DNA of 64,000 nucleotides from Agrobacterium salinitolerans. Lineage in GTDB: Bacteria > Pseudomonadota > Alphaproteobacteria > Rhizobiales > Rhizobiaceae. Below the pieces are notes generated by a model. It made no database searches. It was given only the letters and a program-made list of their open reading frames with translations, and was not told the DNA's origin. Positions 46,060-56,079 of the stretch are shown piece after piece (positions within the stretch are counted from its first letter, which is position 1; every line of letters begins with the position of its first letter). Location of the stretch: the NCBI RefSeq assembly GCF_002008225.1, contig NZ_MRDH01000027.1, positions 62,001 through 126,000 on the forward strand. The letters are read 5' to 3'. The position numbers and the translations under genes were made by a program.

Positions 46060-46449
46060 ATGGACCAGCAACCGCCTGCCGATATGGAACTCACGCTCAG
46101 AACGCTTGCGATGCCCGCCGATGCCAACCCGGCCGGCGATATTTTCGGCGGCTGGGTCATGTCGCAGATGGACCTTGCCGCTTTCGTCCGCGCCAATGAT
46201 GTGGCTGGCGGCCGCACCGTCACCGTCGCAGTCAATGAGATTGTCTTCAAGAAGCCGGTCAAGATCGGCGATACATTGTGTGTCTATACAAAAATCGAAA
46301 AGATCGGCCGTACCTCCGTCACATTGAAGATCGAGGCGTGGACCCGCAGGCACTATCAGGATTCGCGCGAAAAGGTGACGGAGGCCGTCTTCATCATGGT
46401 CGCGGTGGACGACAACGGCGATCCGCGTCCTGTCGGCAAGGAGGCGTGA
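46060..46449 (+). CDS. Acyl-CoA thioesterase, YciA-type hotdog
   Basis: 129 aa. It is a single hotdog domain with the YciA signature: MELTLRTLAMPADANPAGDIFGGWVMSQMD (shown here only as MPADANPAGDIFGGWVMSQM), where the aspartate is catalytic, and VNEIVFKKPVKIGD. YciA enzymes hydrolyse a range of acyl-CoAs and work as hexamers in the cytosol. It stands alone with its own promoter gap of 134 bp. Confidence 0.9.
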   Translation: MDQQPPADMELTLRTLAMPADANPAGDIFGGWVMSQMDLAAFVRANDVAGGRTVTVAVNEIVFKKPVKIGDTLCVYTKIEKIGRTSVTLKIEAWTRRHYQDSREKVTEAVFIMVAVDDNGDPRPVGKEA

Positions 46450-46471
46450 GACGGCTTCCGCTTTTTTTTTC
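46440..46471 (+). terminator. Probable Rho-independent terminator after the thioesterase gene
   Basis: GGAGGC at 46440-46445 pairs with GCTTCC at 46454-46459 (one G-T pair), followed by GC and a run of ten T. The stem overlaps the last codons and stop of the thioesterase gene. Confidence 0.6.
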
Positions 46472-46621
46472 AAAGCAATTCCGAGGCGCCTGCAAATGAC
46501 TAGAAGCATAGGCGTTTCGGATTTTTCGCAATTCGATATCCGTCCGCTCAATACTTTAGAAATATCCAATTTATTTATCAATTTTTGCGATCAAGATATG
46601 GAATAGGACGGGGATCAGGCT

Positions 46622-48865
46622 TTGACCATTCCAGGTGTTGTTATTGTCGGCGGCGCTCACGGCACGCTCGCCCTTGCGCGCAGCCTCGGCGCCCTGAATG
46701 TGCCTGTCTATTATCTCACCCATGATTCACCGTTGCCAGGCTGGTCGCGCTTCGTGCGGGAAACAATCCGCTGGGATGGCCCGCACGACGCCGGAGCAAT
46801 GGAGTTCCTGCGTCAGATGGCGGCGAAACGTGGTTTGAAGGGCTGTCTGCTGGTGCCATCCGGTGACGGAGAGGTCCAGCTCGTTGCGCAGCATCGTGAG
46901 GAGCTTTCCGCTCTTTACAAGATCGTTTTGCCGGATTGGGCGGAGCTGCAATGGCTCTGCGAAAAACCGCTGCTTTATCAGCGCGCCGCAGAACTCGGCG
47001 TCGATATTCCGCGTACCTATGCACTGACATCGGCCGCTGACATCGACACGCTGGACATATTGTTTCCCGTCATTCTCAAGCCGAATATGGGGGGTGGCGA
47101 TACCACCATCGCCCGGGCAAAAGTCATTCGTGCCGATGACCGCCATGCTTTGAAAACGGCTTTTGCCGATGCGAGTGAAGAGATCGGCGTCGGCAATGTC
47201 GTCGTGCAGGAACTCATTCCGGGTGGGGGAGAAAGCCAGTTCTCCTACGCGGCGCTCTGGCTGAACGGAGAGCCGGTAGCGGAATTCACTGCCCGGCGCG
47301 TCCGGCAATATCCTGTCGATTTCGGCTATACCAGCACCCGCGTCGAGGTCGTCGACAACGGGAAAGCGGTGGAGGCGGCCCGAAAAATACTGAAATCGGC
47401 CGGCCATAGCGGGCTGGTCGAGGCGGAATTCAAGCTCGACCATCGGGACGGGAAACTCAAGCTTCTCGATGTCAATCCGCGCCCATGGTCATGGTTTGGC
47501 CTTTGCTCGGCGGCGGGCGTCGACCTTGGCGCCCTGCTATGGCGGGTCGCCAACGGTGAGCCGGTCGGTCCGCCCGGCGATGTGCGGCAGGGTGTTTCCT
47601 GGTCCTATCTTGTCCGCGACGCCGTTGCCGCTTTCACATTGGCCCGGAGGGGGCAGGCGAAAATTGGTAACTACCTTGCTTCTCTGGGCAAGATCCGCAG
47701 CTGGGCCGCCTTTGCGCCGAAGGATCCCTTGCCGGGCCTGATCGATCTGCCGCTGACGGTCTCGAGAGTCGTGAGAAAACGCCTTCTTCCCGGCCTGAGA
47801 TCAGGACAATCGGGGAGAATTTTCTTTCAGCCGATAAAACGCCTTGTGAAATATGGAGTCATAAGGGCGGGGCTGGAGGTGAGTTCTCTCCCGGCCGTCC
47901 GTTCGGCATTTCCGTCTTTTGCCGGGCGTGGCGTAATCTTTACGCTTCATCATGTGCGCCCCGGAGGGGTTGTTTCGGCTTTCGCACCCAATGTGCAATT
48001 GTCCGTCACGCCGCAATTTCTGGAAGAGGCGATACAGACCGCACTCGAATGCGGTCTTGTTCCTGTCCATCTGCACGATCTGCCGGCTCTGCTAGCCGAT
48101 AATCACGAGGGCCGGTCCTTCTGCGCCTTCACACTCGACGACGGCTATCGAAACAATGCCGAGTATGCCGCACCGATCTTCCGTAAATATGCCGTTCCCT
48201 ACACGATTTTCATCACGCCGGGTTTTGTGGAGCGAACACGCAGCCTCTGGTGGGAAACCGCTGCCGCCTTGACGCAGAAAGCCGCGTCTTTCGAATTCGA
48301 TTTCGGGGCGGGGCCGGAACAGGTGGCGTGCGCCAGCCCTTCGCAGAAAGCGGAGGCATTCACGCGGCTTGAAGATTTCGTCCAGAATTTTTCGGAAGAC
48401 GAGGCGGTGGAAAGGATCGATCGTGTCGCGAGGCAGCATGGCGTCGATCCCATCGCGATCGTGGACGAACTTGTCATGGATGAAGACGAGCTCAAGGCGC
48501 TGGCGCAAGACCCTCTGGTGCATTTCGGCGCACATACCGTGACGCATGTGAATATGCGCAAGGTCGATGCGACGCGTCTGGCTTATGAGATTGCGGAATC
48601 GACGCGTCGGGTGGAAGCTTATGTCGACCACCGGCCACGGTCCTTTTCATATCCCTATGGCTGGGTAAAGGCTGTGGGAGAACGGGAAGCGAAAGCGGTT
48701 CACGACGCAGGATTTTCTGCAGCCGTGACCACGCAGGCTGGCGTTATCGATCCCCGATGCCTTGAAAAGCCGACGCAGCTGCCGCGTGTATCGCTGAATG
48801 GTCGCTTTCAGAAAAAGCGTTTCGTCAAGGCGCTCATTTCAGGTTTGCCCTTCCGGTTCATCTAG
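46622..48865 (+). CDS. ATP-grasp ligase fused to NodB-like polysaccharide deacetylase
   Basis: 747 aa from a TTG start at 46622. Residues 1 to about 320 form an ATP-grasp enzyme: VVIVGGAHGTLALARSLGAL, ILKPNMGGGD, VQELIPGGGESQFSYAALW and the metal site KLLDVNPRPW. After a linker, residues about 440-747 form a polysaccharide deacetylase: TLDDGYRNN (catalytic and metal Asp, about 504-508), HTVTHVNM (metal histidines, about 637-641) and FSYPYGW. No signal peptide is visible. These two activities are often neighbours in surface-polysaccharide clusters but rarely one chain. It probably modifies a cell-surface or lipid-linked sugar. Confidence 0.82.
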   Translation: MTIPGVVIVGGAHGTLALARSLGALNVPVYYLTHDSPLPGWSRFVRETIRWDGPHDAGAMEFLRQMAAKRGLKGCLLVPSGDGEVQLVAQHREELSALYKIVLPDWAELQWLCEKPLLYQRAAELGVDIPRTYALTSAADIDTLDILFPVILKPNMGGGDTTIARAKVIRADDRHALKTAFADASEEIGVGNVVVQELIPGGGESQFSYAALWLNGEPVAEFTARRVRQYPVDFGYTSTRVEVVDNGKAVEAARKILKSAGHSGLVEAEFKLDHRDGKLKLLDVNPRPWSWFGLCSAAGVDLGALLWRVANGEPVGPPGDVRQGVSWSYLVRDAVAAFTLARRGQAKIGNYLASLGKIRSWAAFAPKDPLPGLIDLPLTVSRVVRKRLLPGLRSGQSGRIFFQPIKRLVKYGVIRAGLEVSSLPAVRSAFPSFAGRGVIFTLHHVRPGGVVSAFAPNVQLSVTPQFLEEAIQTALECGLVPVHLHDLPALLADNHEGRSFCAFTLDDGYRNNAEYAAPIFRKYAVPYTIFITPGFVERTRSLWWETAAALTQKAASFEFDFGAGPEQVACASPSQKAEAFTRLEDFVQNFSEDEAVERIDRVARQHGVDPIAIVDELVMDEDELKALAQDPLVHFGAHTVTHVNMRKVDATRLAYEIAESTRRVEAYVDHRPRSFSYPYGWVKAVGEREAKAVHDAGFSAAVTTQAGVIDPRCLEKPTQLPRVSLNGRFQKKRFVKALISGLPFRFI

Positions 48866-49082
48866 CGACCTTGTTCGTTCGCCATCTCTCGGCCGTCTTG
48901 CCAGATGTTTCTGCGGCTCGCATTTGGCGTTCACTTTTGCCGTTTCCGGTTTTTTTCTCGTCCTTCGAGCCTCTTTGCGGCTGATTGGTCAGTGCGAAAA
49001 GCTGTGTCGCAAATTTTGTTATTCACATCCACTTATCTATTGATTATAAATAAATTTATCGACAGAAAACATTACAACTTTT

Positions 49083-50138
49083 ATGAAGACATCGCCCTTG
49101 CTATTAATTTTTGCCGATGATCTGACCGGAGCGCTCGACGCCGCCGCCCCTTTTGCCGGGCGCGGGCTGGCGACCGAGGTTGCCATCGGGCTTGACGGTG
49201 CGCGTGCGGCGTTGGCGGATGCGCCTGCCGTCCTTAGCGTCGATCTCGGCTGCCGCGACGGCGAGGCGGATGAAGCCCGCCGCCGCACGCGGGAACTGCT
49301 GGGGCTGCTTCCGGTCGATACCATCCTTTTCAAGAAGATCGATTCCCGCCTGAAGGGGCATATTGCGGCGGAAATGGATGCGATTTCCTATCGCCACGCG
49401 CTTGTCGCGCCCGCAATTCCGGATTTTGGACGCGTCGTTATTGGCGGAGCCGTTTCCGGCTTTGGCGTCGACGCTGCCATTCCGGTTCATGAAAGGCTGC
49501 GCGGGCATGCCGACCGTTGCGCGATACCCGATACGCGATCAAAGGGCGAAATCGCCGAGGCTCTCGCCGCCGCGCAGGCGCAAGGGGCCGATCTTCTGGT
49601 CGGCGCGCGCGGGCTTGCCGAGGCGCTGGCTGAGGCGATGACGGCGCAGGCTGTTCCTGAGGCCGCGATCATTCCGGCCGGAAAGGGGCTTTTTGTCATC
49701 GGGTCTCGCGATCCGATCACGGTGGAGCAGATTGACGTTCTCAAAAGCGTTGGACCTGTTTCGATCATTGAGGCGCCGAATGGCGTCATGCCCCGCCACA
49801 CCGATGACGGTGCCGGTCTGATGCTGGTTCAAGCGACGCAGGGTGCGGAAAATCTGTCGCCGCTTGCGGTCTCAGACCGGTTGGCGCAAGGCGTCGTGCC
49901 GCATTTTACCGCCGGAGCGGCAAGACTGCTGTTGTCAGGTGGAGCCACGGCGGAGGCCGTGCTGCGGGCCATGGGCGTTTCGCGCTTGCGTCTTGCCGGC
50001 GAATGCCTGCCGGGTCTCGGCGTGGGCTGGTCCGGCGATCAATGCATCATTGCGAAGTCCGGCGGTTTTGGGCAAGCTGACACGTTGAAACGGATCGCGA
50101 AAATGATGCTTGGCGACAATGACGCTGGAGAGAGCTGA
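49083..50138 (+). CDS. Four-carbon acid sugar kinase (DUF1537, OtnK/DtnK-like)
   Basis: 351 aa. The N terminus LLLIFADDLTGALDAAAPFA is the DUF1537 substrate-binding motif; LFKKIDSRLKGHIAAE and the C-terminal nucleotide domain (LLLSGGATAEAVLRAMG, LPGLGVGWSGDQCIIAKSGGFG in part) are typical. Members phosphorylate D-threonate, D-erythronate or related C4 acids. The PdxA2-like dehydrogenase encoded at 52022 is the usual next step, giving dihydroxyacetone phosphate. The ATG at 49083 has no clear ribosome site. It is followed after 4 bp by a GntR regulator. Confidence 0.88.
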   Translation: MKTSPLLLIFADDLTGALDAAAPFAGRGLATEVAIGLDGARAALADAPAVLSVDLGCRDGEADEARRRTRELLGLLPVDTILFKKIDSRLKGHIAAEMDAISYRHALVAPAIPDFGRVVIGGAVSGFGVDAAIPVHERLRGHADRCAIPDTRSKGEIAEALAAAQAQGADLLVGARGLAEALAEAMTAQAVPEAAIIPAGKGLFVIGSRDPITVEQIDVLKSVGPVSIIEAPNGVMPRHTDDGAGLMLVQATQGAENLSPLAVSDRLAQGVVPHFTAGAARLLLSGGATAEAVLRAMGVSRLRLAGECLPGLGVGWSGDQCIIAKSGGFGQADTLKRIAKMMLGDNDAGES

Positions 50139-50142
50139 CCAG

Positions 50143-50850
50143 ATGGGGCTGATGAAAGAAACGGCGCGCAAGGCACTTCCGGACATTATTTTCGAGAGAA
50201 TGCACCGCGCGATCAAATCCGGCGCCTACAAGCCGGATGAGCGGCTGCCGACCGAGCATGAACTCGCCATGGAATTCGAAGTATCGCGACCGGTGGTGCG
50301 CGAGGCACTCCGGCGGCTGCGCGAACAGGGTTTCATCTATTCCCGCAGAGGCTCCGGCAGCTATGTCAGGGCCTTCGGCCTGCGCGAGCCGCTCGGCTTC
50401 GGCCAGCTTGAAAACGTCGCGGACCTTCTCAACTGTTACGAATTCAGGCTGACGCTGGAGCCGGCCGCGGCGGCAGCGGCGGCTCTTCGGCACGATGGTG
50501 AGAGACTTGCGGCGATCCGGAAGGCGCTCGAACTGATGCGGGATGCGACCAATCGCCAGTCCCACCGCGAGGATGCCGATTATCAGTTTCATCTCGCCAT
50601 CGCACGGGCGGCGCGGAACAGTTATTTCTCCACTGCGATGGAAGCGCTGAAAGACCATATTGCCGTGGGAATGAAGTTCCACGGCATGTCATTGAAGCGG
50701 GAAGCATCCGGCCTGACGCGTGTTTTTGCCGAGCATGAGGCAATCGCAAAGGCGATTGCCGATGGGGATGCAGAGGCGGCACGCCAGCTGATGCTCCAGC
50801 ACCTGACCGGATCGCGCGACCGCCTGTTTGAGTCTTCGCACACGGATTAA
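50143..50850 (+). CDS. GntR/FCD (FadR subfamily) regulator
   Basis: 235 aa from the ATG at 50143, preceded by GGAGAG; a TTG at 50110 would overlap the kinase gene. The helix-turn-helix is clear (KPDERLPTEHELAMEFEVS, RPVVREALRRLREQGFIYSR) and the FCD domain shows DADYQFHLAIARAARN and FAEHEAIAKAIADGD with metal-ligand histidines. Placed 4 bp after the kinase stop and convergent with the dehydrogenase operon, it most likely controls this acid-sugar locus. Confidence 0.88.
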   Translation: MGLMKETARKALPDIIFERMHRAIKSGAYKPDERLPTEHELAMEFEVSRPVVREALRRLREQGFIYSRRGSGSYVRAFGLREPLGFGQLENVADLLNCYEFRLTLEPAAAAAAALRHDGERLAAIRKALELMRDATNRQSHREDADYQFHLAIARAARNSYFSTAMEALKDHIAVGMKFHGMSLKREASGLTRVFAEHEAIAKAIADGDAEAARQLMLQHLTGSRDRLFESSHTD

Positions 50851-50897
50851 GCGGGTGACCGAAGACCGATGCGCGCGCCCGCGCACCGGAATTTTGC

Positions 50898-52025
50898 TCA
50901 GAAGGCGTGGCGGTAAACGCCGAGCACATCCTCGAGGCTCATGTCGACGGGGTTGTTGTCCATCAGCCGGCGGATGGCATGCGCATTCTCAGCGTAGCGG
51001 GGAAGATCGGCTTCAATGGCGCCGTGCCGTGCAAGCGACATTTCGATGCCGAGTCCGGCACAGAAATCCGTCGCCGCCTTGCGCAAATCATCAGGCGAAA
51101 GATGTTCGCGAAGCCCGAGCGCTCCCGCCACCTCCGCCGTCTTCGCAGAAACCGCGGGCTGGTTGAAGGCCAGAACATGCGGAAAGACGATGGCGTTCGC
51201 CAGCCCGTGCGGCAGGTTAAGAAGCGTGCCGAGCGGATAGGCGATGGCATGGCCGGCGGCCGTATTGACCGGACCAAGGCAGATGCCGCCATAATAGGAG
51301 GCAAGCATCATGCCTTCCCGCGCTTCAGTATCCGCACCATCGCGGACGGCGCGCGCCAGATATTTACCGACCAGTGCAAATCCCATGCGTGCGAAACCGT
51401 CGATCATCGGGTGGGCCTTGCGGTTGGTGAAGGCTTCGACGCAATGGGCCATGGCATCCACACCCGTTGCCGCCGTAACGGCTGGTGGGACCGAATAGGT
51501 GAGTTCCGGATCGAGCACGGCGAAATCCGCAATCAGATGAGGGCTTTCGACCGCGATCTTGCTGCCTTTTACCGCGTCTGTGATAAGCGAACGGATGCCG
51601 GCTTCGGAGCCGGTTCCGGCGGTGGTGGCGATCTGCACCAGCCGGGTGTCGCGCCCGGCAACCCTGTTCGGTCCAGCCACATCCTCAAGCGTCTGGCCGG
51701 AATTCCAGAGCGCCGCGACCAGCTTCGCCACATCCATTACCGAACCGCCGCCGAGGCCGATGACGAGATCCGGCTTGGCGGCGCTTGCCGCGGCAAGGGC
51801 GGCTTCGAGCGTTGTGGTGTCCGGCTCGCCGGGAATGGCGTCGAAGACAGTGAAAGGACCCGGCAATTGCAGCCGTTCGGCAAATTTGGCCGTCAGCGGT
51901 GTGGCGATAACGAGGGTCGATGCGGTTTTCCCCGCCCAGACGCCGACCTGTGAAACGGTGCCGGCGCCAACGGCGAGCCGGCGTGGCTGATGGATGAGAA
52001 TGGGAGCTGTCGACATGGTGCTCAT
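50898..52025 (-). CDS. Iron-containing alcohol dehydrogenase
   Basis: 375 aa group III dehydrogenase. The nucleotide loop is [17 protein letters not shown], with [11 protein letters not shown] typical of the family. Metal ligands lie in [13 protein letters not shown] (Asp, His) and [18 protein letters not shown] (His). It would oxidise or reduce a small hydroxy acid, aldehyde or ketone. It overlaps the PdxA2-like gene by 4 bp and ends the operon. Maleylacetate-reductase-like or lactaldehyde-like activity cannot be excluded. Confidence 0.88.
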   Translation of the reverse strand: MSTMSTAPILIHQPRRLAVGAGTVSQVGVWAGKTASTLVIATPLTAKFAERLQLPGPFTVFDAIPGEPDTTTLEAALAAASAAKPDLVIGLGGGSVMDVAKLVAALWNSGQTLEDVAGPNRVAGRDTRLVQIATTAGTGSEAGIRSLITDAVKGSKIAVESPHLIADFAVLDPELTYSVPPAVTAATGVDAMAHCVEAFTNRKAHPMIDGFARMGFALVGKYLARAVRDGADTEAREGMMLASYYGGICLGPVNTAAGHAIAYPLGTLLNLPHGLANAIVFPHVLAFNQPAVSAKTAEVAGALGLREHLSPDDLRKAATDFCAGLGIEMSLARHGAIEADLPRYAENAHAIRRLMDNNPVDMSLEDVLGVYRHAF

Positions 52026-52978
52026 CCCTTTCGATCCTTGCCGGCCACCAGCTTGCGCGCATAGGCGATGGCCGCATTCATGTTGCCGTGATTGGCGATG
52101 CCCTTGCCGGCGATATCGAAAGCCGTGCCGTGATCGACGGAGGTGCGGTCTATCGGCAGATCGACGGAGACATTGACGGCGGTGTCGAAAGCGACAAGTT
52201 TGATCGGTATATGGCCCTGATCGTGATATTGCGCGACGACGAGATCGAAAGCGCCGGAATAAGCCCGGTGGAACACGGTGTCGGCGGAAATCGGTCCCTG
52301 CACTTCGATGCCTTCGGCGCGTGCGGCGGCGACCGCCGGTGCGATCTGATTGTCATCCTCATTGCCGAACAGGCCGTTTTCACCGCAATGCGGGTTGATG
52401 CCGGCAACCGCGATGCGCGGTTGACCATAACCGATGCGTTTCAGATGCGCGTTGCCGGCGCGGATGGTCGCAAGCACGCGCTCCGTCGTCGCGCGGGTAA
52501 TGGCTTCCTGCAAGGAGACATGGGTGGAAACGTGAATGACCTTCAACCGTTCGGAGGCGAGCAGCATATAGGCAGCCGAGGAGCCGGTGAGGCTTCGCAA
52601 CATGCCGGTGTGGCCATCATAATGGTGACCGGCGAGATTCAGGGCTTCCTTGTTGATCGGCGCGGTAACGATGCAGCCGATTGCGCCCGCTTCGGCATCG
52701 CGAACAGCCTTTTCGATAAAGCGGAACGCGGCGTCTCCGGCAACAGGCGACAATGTACCCCAGGGCAGCGGCGCACCCTCCACTGGCAGGTCGACCACGT
52801 GCTGAGAAAGATCGATATCAACGCCGAGCGCATCCTGCGCCGCTTCCAGCGTGGCGAGGTTGCCGTAAATCCGCGTCGCTGCACGATCCGAACCGGACAT
52901 TTCGGCGAGCGCCCGCACCGTGATTTCCGGGCCGACACCACAGGGATCACCCATGGTGATGCCAATAATATTGCTCAT
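52022..52978 (-). CDS. PdxA2-like 4-phospho-D-threonate/erythronate 3-dehydrogenase
   Basis: 318 aa PdxA family. [15 protein letters not shown] is the N-terminal motif; metal histidines lie in [30 protein letters not shown] and [16 protein letters not shown]. PdxA acts in vitamin B6 synthesis, but PdxA2 proteins next to DUF1537 kinases oxidise and decarboxylate 4-phospho-threonate/erythronate to dihydroxyacetone phosphate, CO2 and NADH. The DUF1537 kinase gene is 2 kb away, so the PdxA2 role is favoured. Overlaps both neighbours by 4 bp. Confidence 0.85.
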   Translation of the reverse strand: MSNIIGITMGDPCGVGPEITVRALAEMSGSDRAATRIYGNLATLEAAQDALGVDIDLSQHVVDLPVEGAPLPWGTLSPVAGDAAFRFIEKAVRDAEAGAIGCIVTAPINKEALNLAGHHYDGHTGMLRSLTGSSAAYMLLASERLKVIHVSTHVSLQEAITRATTERVLATIRAGNAHLKRIGYGQPRIAVAGINPHCGENGLFGNEDDNQIAPAVAAARAEGIEVQGPISADTVFHRAYSGAFDLVVAQYHDQGHIPIKLVAFDTAVNVSVDLPIDRTSVDHGTAFDIAGKGIANHGNMNAAIAYARKLVAGKDRKG

Positions 52979-54171
52979 CTTTGTCTCCCGTCGTTCTCGT
53001 CAGCCCAGCCGGGCGCCAGCCGGACATATTTGATTGCGCGGCGATGATAGGTGTAGCTTGCATGCAGCGTACCGTCCGGCGCTTCCAGAAGCCACGGATA
53101 GGACATTTCCAGATTGCGCCCATCGGTCGAATCGTTCGAAAGGCAGGTGCCCGGCCCGTCTTCGATCAGGATCCGGGTGGCAAAACTGCGCCCGTCATCG
53201 TCGGACAGGCAGATCGAAACAGGCGCGCGCGGCACACCCCAGACGGGAACGCACCCGCCGCTCGGATCGGCATCCGGCCTGTCGTCGTCCTCTCCAAGTT
53301 CGTCGTAAAGCGAGGCGCGGCGATCGCTCGACTGCGCGGCATTGACGGGGTTGCAGATCATAGCCAACCTGCCATCGTTGAGCTTGATGACCGCAATGGA
53401 GGAATTATTGTTGGGCACATCGGTCGGCTCCGGCTTTGACCACGAGCGGCCGCCATCGACGCTTTGCGTGCGGTAGACGAAGTCAGCCTGACGGCGGCGG
53501 AAGAAGGCGGCGTAGTCCCCATTCGTCACCGCAACCGGGCTCATATGCACGCAGCCGGTCGATTCTTCCAGATCCTGCAATCGCCAGGTCGCACCATTGT
53601 CCGTGGATATGCCGAGCGCTGCCGTATCGTGGCTACCGTTCCATTTCTGGCCGGGGCGCTGGATGCAACGGAAGATCGGCAGCAGCCAGGCACCGTCATC
53701 TCGGATGCGCAGCGGCGCGCGGATGAAGCAGCCCTGCGGGAGATCGAGAAAACATCCTTCCTCGGAAACAAGCTTTTCCGGCGCAGTCGCGTCGCGGTGG
53801 ATCCGCGCCATGCGAATGCGGCATTCATCCTGATTACCGGAGGGCTGAGCGGTATGAAACAGCCACAGAACGCCATCCGGCGCGGTGAAGACAACCGGGT
53901 TCTGTTCGGAATGGGAGGGGTCGTGGCTCAGTCGCTGCGGCGGTCCCCACCGGGTTGCACCCGCCGTCAGTACGGATGCGAAAATCGAAATATCCGATTT
54001 TCCTTCCAGCGTGCCGCCGAACCATGCGCAGAGCAGGGCGCCATCGTCCAGAAGGTGCAGGAAGCTCGCATGGTTCTGAATCATGGGCGACGGCAGAAAG
54101 GCTTCCTGCCGGTTTTCCGACACAGCATGCATGGCTCCGGTCATGGCGCGAGCGATGTCATCAGGGGTCAT
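52975..54171 (-). CDS. COG4692-type neuraminidase (sialidase)-like protein
   Basis: 398 aa from the ATG at 54171, which has AGGAG at the right distance; an ATG at 54210 lacks one. Six-bladed propeller family: Asp-box repeats [11 protein letters not shown] and [40 protein letters not shown] and [20 protein letters not shown]. No signal peptide and no clear FRIP motif, so true sialidase activity is uncertain. It would act in the cytosol. First gene of a translationally coupled operon with PdxA2 and Fe-alcohol dehydrogenase; it diverges from a Dpp-type importer. Confidence 0.82.
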   Translation of the reverse strand: MTPDDIARAMTGAMHAVSENRQEAFLPSPMIQNHASFLHLLDDGALLCAWFGGTLEGKSDISIFASVLTAGATRWGPPQRLSHDPSHSEQNPVVFTAPDGVLWLFHTAQPSGNQDECRIRMARIHRDATAPEKLVSEEGCFLDLPQGCFIRAPLRIRDDGAWLLPIFRCIQRPGQKWNGSHDTAALGISTDNGATWRLQDLEESTGCVHMSPVAVTNGDYAAFFRRRQADFVYRTQSVDGGRSWSKPEPTDVPNNNSSIAVIKLNDGRLAMICNPVNAAQSSDRRASLYDELGEDDDRPDADPSGGCVPVWGVPRAPVSICLSDDDGRSFATRILIEDGPGTCLSNDSTDGRNLEMSYPWLLEAPDGTLHASYTYHRRAIKYVRLAPGWADENDGRQR

Positions 54172-54494
54172 CGTGGTCTCCTCTTGTCTCGATGAAAATG
54201 ACATATTCAAAAAGTTGTCAAGTTTATTTGGTAGAAAATGAGGATTCGATATTTTTGATTTTTGGAATTAAACTTTTGTTTTTAAATAATAAAATTAATG
54301 AATTTGGCTTTAATAAAAATTGCCTTCGAAAAATAAATTGACAAAAAACGTGATAGCGTCGATGCTTCGCTAACGGGTGGAGGAGACAATCATCCGCATG
54401 CCATGCTCCTTAATGCAGGAGACGGGGATTTTTCAAATGCCCCTTGCGGCGCGCCGCCATGTTGCTGAATTTCTGAATCTGGGAGGAGAACGGA
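54172..54494. promoter_or_regulatory. AT-rich divergent promoter region
   Basis: The gap between the neuraminidase-like gene and the importer is strikingly AT-rich from about 54195 to 54350. TTGACA occurs at 54338-54343 on the plus strand (AATAAATTGACAAAAAAC context) and, in AATAAACTTGACAACTTT context, on the minus strand near 54215-54220. Both could be promoter -35 boxes or a shared operator. No gene is supported here. Confidence 0.45.
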
Positions 54495-56003
54495 ATGAAG
54501 AAGTCATTGATTGCGGGCGCCCTTGTCTTGGGTTCCTTCAGCGCCGCGGTTTCGCCGGCGCTCGCGGCATCGGGTCCGATCAAGATCGTGCTGGCGGAAG
54601 AGGCGGACCTGCTGGAGCCCTGCATGGCCACCCGCTCCAACATCGGTCGCATCATCATGGAAAATGTCAGCGAGACGCTGACGGAGCTTGATGTGCGCGG
54701 CAACAAGGGTGTTCAGCCGCGCCTTGCCGAGAAGTGGGAGCAGAATGCCGATGGAAGCTGGCGTTTCCACCTGCGTGAAGGCGTAAAGTTTTCCGACGGC
54801 ACGGCGTTCGATGCCAAGGACGTCAAGCACAGCTTCGAACGCATTATGAGCGACAAGAACGCCTGCGAGTCCCGTCGTTATTTCGGTGGCATGACGGTGA
54901 CCCCATCAATCGTTGATGACTACACGATCGACTTCAAGGCCGAACCGGCGCAGCCTATTCTGCCGCTCTTGATGTCGCTGGTCACCATCGTTCCGGAAGA
55001 AACCAAGATGGAATTCATCCGAGAGCCTGTCGGCACCGGGCCCTACAAGCTGACCGACTGGACGCCGGGTCAGCAAATTGTGCTCACCGCGCGCGACGAT
55101 TATTGGGGGGACAAACCGCAGGTGACGGAAGCGACCTATCTTTTCCGCGCCGATCCTTCGGTTCGCGCGGCCATGGTGCAGACCGGCGAAGCCGATCTCT
55201 CGCCTTCGATTTCCCAGCTGGACGCCACCAATACGAAGACCGACTTTTCCTATCTCGACAGCGAGACGGTCTATATGCGTCTCGATCACAATATTGAGCC
55301 GCTGAACGATGTGCGGGTGCGCCGCGCGCTCAACCTCGCCATCGACCGGCAGGCCTTCCTCGGCACGCTGGTTCCAGAAGGCGCCGTGCTGGCCACCGCG
55401 CTCGTTCCACCGACAACGCTTGGCTGGAACCCCGACGTCAAGGTCTTCCCCTATGACCCCGAGGGCGCAAAAAAGCTGCTCGAGGAAGCAAAGGCTGCCG
55501 GTGTGAAGGTGGATACGCCGATCACCATCATCGCGCGTACCGCGAATTTCCCCAACGTCACCGAGATCATGGAGGCGATCCAGCAGCAATTGCAGGATGT
55601 CGGCTTCAAGATCGACCTGAAATTCGTGGAAGTGGCCGAGCACGAAAGCTATTATTCCAAGCCCTTCAAGGAAGGCCGCGGACCGCAGATTGTCGCCGCC
55701 ATGCACGACAATTCCAAGGGCGACCCGTCCTTCACCATGTTCTTCAAATATGCCACCAAGGGCACGCAGTCCGGCTTCTCGGACAAGAAGGTTGACGATC
55801 TGATTGAACGTGCATCCGCAGCGGTCGGTGACGAGCGCGCCAAGCTCTGGTCGGAACTCATCGCTTATCTGCACGACGATGTGGTGGCCGACGTGCTGCT
55901 GTTCCACATGGTCGGCTTCTCCCGCGTCTCGGAACGGCTGGACTTCAAGCCCACCATCTCCACGAACTCGATGCTGCAGCTTTCGGAAATCGGCATCAAA
56001 TAA
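54495..56003 (+). CDS. Dpp/Opp-type ABC importer periplasmic binding protein
   Basis: 502 aa, family 5 solute-binding protein. GGGAGGAG precedes the ATG. The signal peptide is MKKSLIAGALVLGSFSAAVS through the ALA cleavage site; the body has ADLLEPCMATRSNIGRI, VQPRLAEKWEQNADGSWRF and VRRALNLAIDRQAF typical of DppA/OppA. Beside acid-sugar enzymes it more likely binds an amino-sugar, glycopeptide or acidic oligosaccharide than a plain dipeptide. First gene of a five-gene operon. Confidence 0.92.
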   Translation: MKKSLIAGALVLGSFSAAVSPALAASGPIKIVLAEEADLLEPCMATRSNIGRIIMENVSETLTELDVRGNKGVQPRLAEKWEQNADGSWRFHLREGVKFSDGTAFDAKDVKHSFERIMSDKNACESRRYFGGMTVTPSIVDDYTIDFKAEPAQPILPLLMSLVTIVPEETKMEFIREPVGTGPYKLTDWTPGQQIVLTARDDYWGDKPQVTEATYLFRADPSVRAAMVQTGEADLSPSISQLDATNTKTDFSYLDSETVYMRLDHNIEPLNDVRVRRALNLAIDRQAFLGTLVPEGAVLATALVPPTTLGWNPDVKVFPYDPEGAKKLLEEAKAAGVKVDTPITIIARTANFPNVTEIMEAIQQQLQDVGFKIDLKFVEVAEHESYYSKPFKEGRGPQIVAAMHDNSKGDPSFTMFFKYATKGTQSGFSDKKVDDLIERASAAVGDERAKLWSELIAYLHDDVVADVLLFHMVGFSRVSERLDFKPTISTNSMLQLSEIGIK

Positions 56004-56079
56004 GACCCCGCGTCTTGTCAATTGAGAAGCGGCGGCGCAGCGAAAGCTTCGCCGCCGCATTGAAAAACCGGAGGCAACC

